From NCBI GenBank assembly GCA_024639445.1, contig JAHEIJ010000132.1, positions 1 to 6,378 on the forward strand: 6,378 bases of DNA. The letters are read 5' to 3'. Numbering within the stretch: the first letter of the stretch is position 1; each line of letters starts with the position of its first letter. This document shows positions 4,904 through 6,378 of the stretch, piece by piece. This DNA comes from Gammaproteobacteria bacterium. Lineage in GTDB: Bacteria; Pseudomonadota; Gammaproteobacteria; UBA6429; Thiohalophilaceae. The notes beneath the pieces were generated by a model. The model saw only the letters and a list, made by a program, of their open reading frames with translations. It was not told the origin of the DNA and ran no database searches. Position numbers and translations under genes: made by a program.

Positions 4904-6133
4904 TTACTCCGCCTTCCAGGCCAGGATCAGGTCCATCACATTGGTGCCGGTGGGACCGGTATGCACAAGATCACCACTGGCTTCGAGAAAGGCGCCGGCA
5001 TCGGCGCGGGCCAGACAATCCGAGATATCGAGACCCTCGGCTTCGCCTCGCGCAATCGTACCGCCATCCACCAGGGCGCCCGCATCCGCCGTTGGCCCGT
5101 CGGTGCCATCGGTCCCGGCCGCCAGGAACCAGAGATCATCGCGACCCGCCAGCTGCCGTGCCGCCACCAGTGCCAGGTGTTGATTACGGCCGCCGCGACC
5201 TGGCTCCGGGGGTAACTGCACCGTGGTTTCGCCACCCCAGATATGCACCCCGCCAGGCAATTCATCCAGCATATTGACCAACGATACCGCCTCCGCCCCG
5301 GCATCGGCTTCCAGCAGTTCCGGATGGTAAACGGCCGGCCAGTCATGCTGCCGGGCACAGGCCTGTGCCGCTTCACAGGCAATACGGTTGCTGGCCACAA
5401 TGTGATGAGGTACGTCCTGTTCCGACTGTGTCGGATTGGTGATCGCCGCAGTCTGCTGCTGCATGGCCACCACCCAGTCCGGCAAGGCCTTGTCATTCAT
5501 CGGTGTTGATGATGCGCGATAAAAAGGACCCGAAGCGATAAACGCCGGATCGTCTCCCGGCACGTCTGAAATCAACAGGTTTGTCGCGGTTTGCCCTTTC
5601 AATAACCCGGCCAGCTTGCCCCCCTTGAGACAGGAAACCGACTTTCGAATCCGGTTCATCTCGATAATTGACAGGCCGCTACCCACCAGCCAGCGATTCA
5701 GCTCGGCCAGCTCCGCCAGGCCAATTCCGTCCGGCAGGGCTTCCACCAACGCGGAGGCGCCACCGGAGGTCAATACCAGCAGCTGGCAATCCTGTGGTAA
5801 CTGGCTCACCAGCTCGATCACCGCCTGCCCAGCCTCGAGAGTGCGTACGTCCGGTACAGGATGGGCCGCTTCCAGTACGGTCAGACACTCCGGCAGGGGG
5901 ATGTCGGCATGACCTTCCTTGGTCACCACCAAACCGCCACTAACCCGCTCTCCCAGGACGTCACAGGCCCCCGCCGCCATGGCTGCGGCCGCCTTGCCGA
6001 TTGCCAACAACACCACCGGCTTTTCTTCCAGGTCATTGTTTTGCAGGTATTTTCGAACGCAATTGCGCCCCTCGACCGCCTCCAGGGCGGCGGCATACAG
6101 GGTCAACAGGTTATCTCGTGGTGATGTCTTCAC
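4904..6133 (-). CDS. Glycerate 2-kinase (MOFRL/DUF4147 family)
   Basis: The 409-residue enzyme phosphorylates D-glycerate with ATP to 2-phosphoglycerate, linking glyoxylate, tartronate or hydroxypyruvate metabolism to lower glycolysis. Family motifs appear in order: AIGKAAAAM (44-52) with the conserved Lys47, AAHPVPD (89-95), LTSGGASAL (121-129), NRIRKSVSCLKGGKLA (160-175), SDVPGDDPAFIASGP (189-203), WGGETTV (299-305), GRGGRNQHLAL (312-322), and the C-terminal MOFRL block AAGTDGTDGPTADAGA (338-353) ending TGPTGTNVMDL. The length is normal and the gene intact. It starts with GTG (6131-6133); an in-frame TAG stop lies a few codons upstream and no ATG intervenes. The ribosome site is weak. It heads an operon with the DUF455 and lipoprotein genes, whose link to glycerate is unknown. 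Gene names gckA, garK and ttuD are used for different glycerate kinases, so I leave the symbol blank. Confidence 0.93.
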   Translation of the reverse strand: MKTSPRDNLLTLYAAALEAVEGRNCVRKYLQNNDLEEKPVVLLAIGKAAAAMAAGACDVLGERVSGGLVVTKEGHADIPLPECLTVLEAAHPVPDVRTLEAGQAVIELVSQLPQDCQLLVLTSGGASALVEALPDGIGLAELAELNRWLVGSGLSIIEMNRIRKSVSCLKGGKLAGLLKGQTATNLLISDVPGDDPAFIASGPFYRASSTPMNDKALPDWVVAMQQQTAAITNPTQSEQDVPHHIVASNRIACEAAQACARQHDWPAVYHPELLEADAGAEAVSLVNMLDELPGGVHIWGGETTVQLPPEPGRGGRNQHLALVAARQLAGRDDLWFLAAGTDGTDGPTADAGALVDGGTIARGEAEGLDISDCLARADAGAFLEASGDLVHTGPTGTNVMDLILAWKAE

Positions 6134-6273
6134 AGTCGATTTCCAGGCTCCAATCTATTCCAATATCCCTAAAATAATTGCCACTTTAATACTCTAGTAC
6201 CATAGACGGGTAATTGTGGCCTGCTATATGTCTAAGCTCACAGCAACAACTTAACCAAAAGGAGGCAAATATC
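6134..6273. promoter_or_regulatory. Divergent intergenic region between glycerate kinase operon and partial membrane gene
   Basis: Transcripts in both directions should begin here. On the plus strand, TAGACG (6203-6208) and TATATG (6225-6230) are separated by 16 bp, with a TG one base before the -10; each hexamer matches the sigma-70 consensus at 4 of 6 positions, so this is only a candidate. No convincing promoter was found on the minus strand for the kinase operon. No long inverted repeat or riboswitch-like structure was seen. Confidence 0.35.
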
Positions 6274-6378
6274 ATGGTCATCCCCAAGCCCGTCTACGAA
6301 AGCCTGCCGGTACTTTATGTGATCGCCGGTATCGCTACCATTGTCAGCACCCGCGACCCGATTGCCCTGGGTTCCGGT
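6274..6378 (+). CDS. Partial: N-terminus of a probable small inner-membrane protein
   Basis: An ideal ribosome site, AGGAGG (6260-6265), lies 8 nt before an ATG that opens a frame continuing past the window edge (35 codons seen). The start MVIPKPVYESLPVLYVIAG is followed by a hydrophobic stretch over residues about 11-25 and then a polar STRDP, consistent with a first transmembrane helix without a cleaved signal. It resembles the beginning of short uncharacterised membrane proteins of gammaproteobacteria, but this is an impression. It diverges from the glycerate kinase operon. Function unknown. Confidence 0.7.
   Translation, partial: MVIPKPVYESLPVLYVIAGIATIVSTRDPIALGSG

Noticed and set aside
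4936..5496. 186-codon minus-strand frame and several plus-strand frames within the glycerate kinase gene
   Set aside because: They are alternative-frame shadows of a GC-rich gene; the glycerate kinase frame carries every family motif in order and these show none.

Overview
The window looks like chromosomal DNA of a free-living gammaproteobacterium. This rests on codon and protein style, the outer-membrane lipoprotein and gene families common in that class; no marker gene fixes the genus. Base composition is uneven. The right half (about 3.3-6.4 kb) is GC-balanced to GC-rich housekeeping DNA. The left end holds one very AT-rich gene between copies of an intergenic repeat, which looks like an acquired island.

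Layout. Positions 1-230 are non-coding and carry one partial and one full copy of a repeat that begins GGCGGCTTTGGGTCG and ends CGGCCATTAGCGGACATTC. A gene at 231-1031 (-) encodes a secreted protein with eight cysteines and no family I recognise. A second full repeat copy, in the same orientation, follows at 1049-1112. Next is an AraC-family regulator with an N-terminal cupin domain (1184-2203, -). It diverges from a small two-helix membrane-protein gene interrupted by an in-frame amber codon (2267-2488, +) and from an isochorismatase-family cysteine hydrolase (2499-3098, +). The 63 bp between the divergent start codons carries a perfect 10-bp direct repeat, a good operator candidate.

The convergent gap 3099-3317 contains three separate inverted repeats, one with a stem of about 19 bp. 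A compact minus-strand operon follows, transcribed from right to left: glycerate 2-kinase (4904-6133), a DUF455 ferritin-like protein (4085-4891) and an outer-membrane lipoprotein (3318-4088). The gaps are 12 nt and a 4-nt ATGA overlap. A divergent intergenic region (6134-6273) leads to the first 35 codons of a membrane protein (6274 onward, +) with a strong ribosome binding site.

How the genes may work together: the AraC-type protein probably controls the divergent membrane-protein/hydrolase pair. Glycerate kinase feeds glycerate into lower glycolysis as 2-phosphoglycerate, and the roles of its two operon partners are unknown. I found no CRISPR array, tRNA, rRNA, transposase or integrase. 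The items most worth a second look are the repeat-flanked cysteine-rich secreted protein, the amber codon in the small membrane gene, and the palindrome-dense convergent gap.
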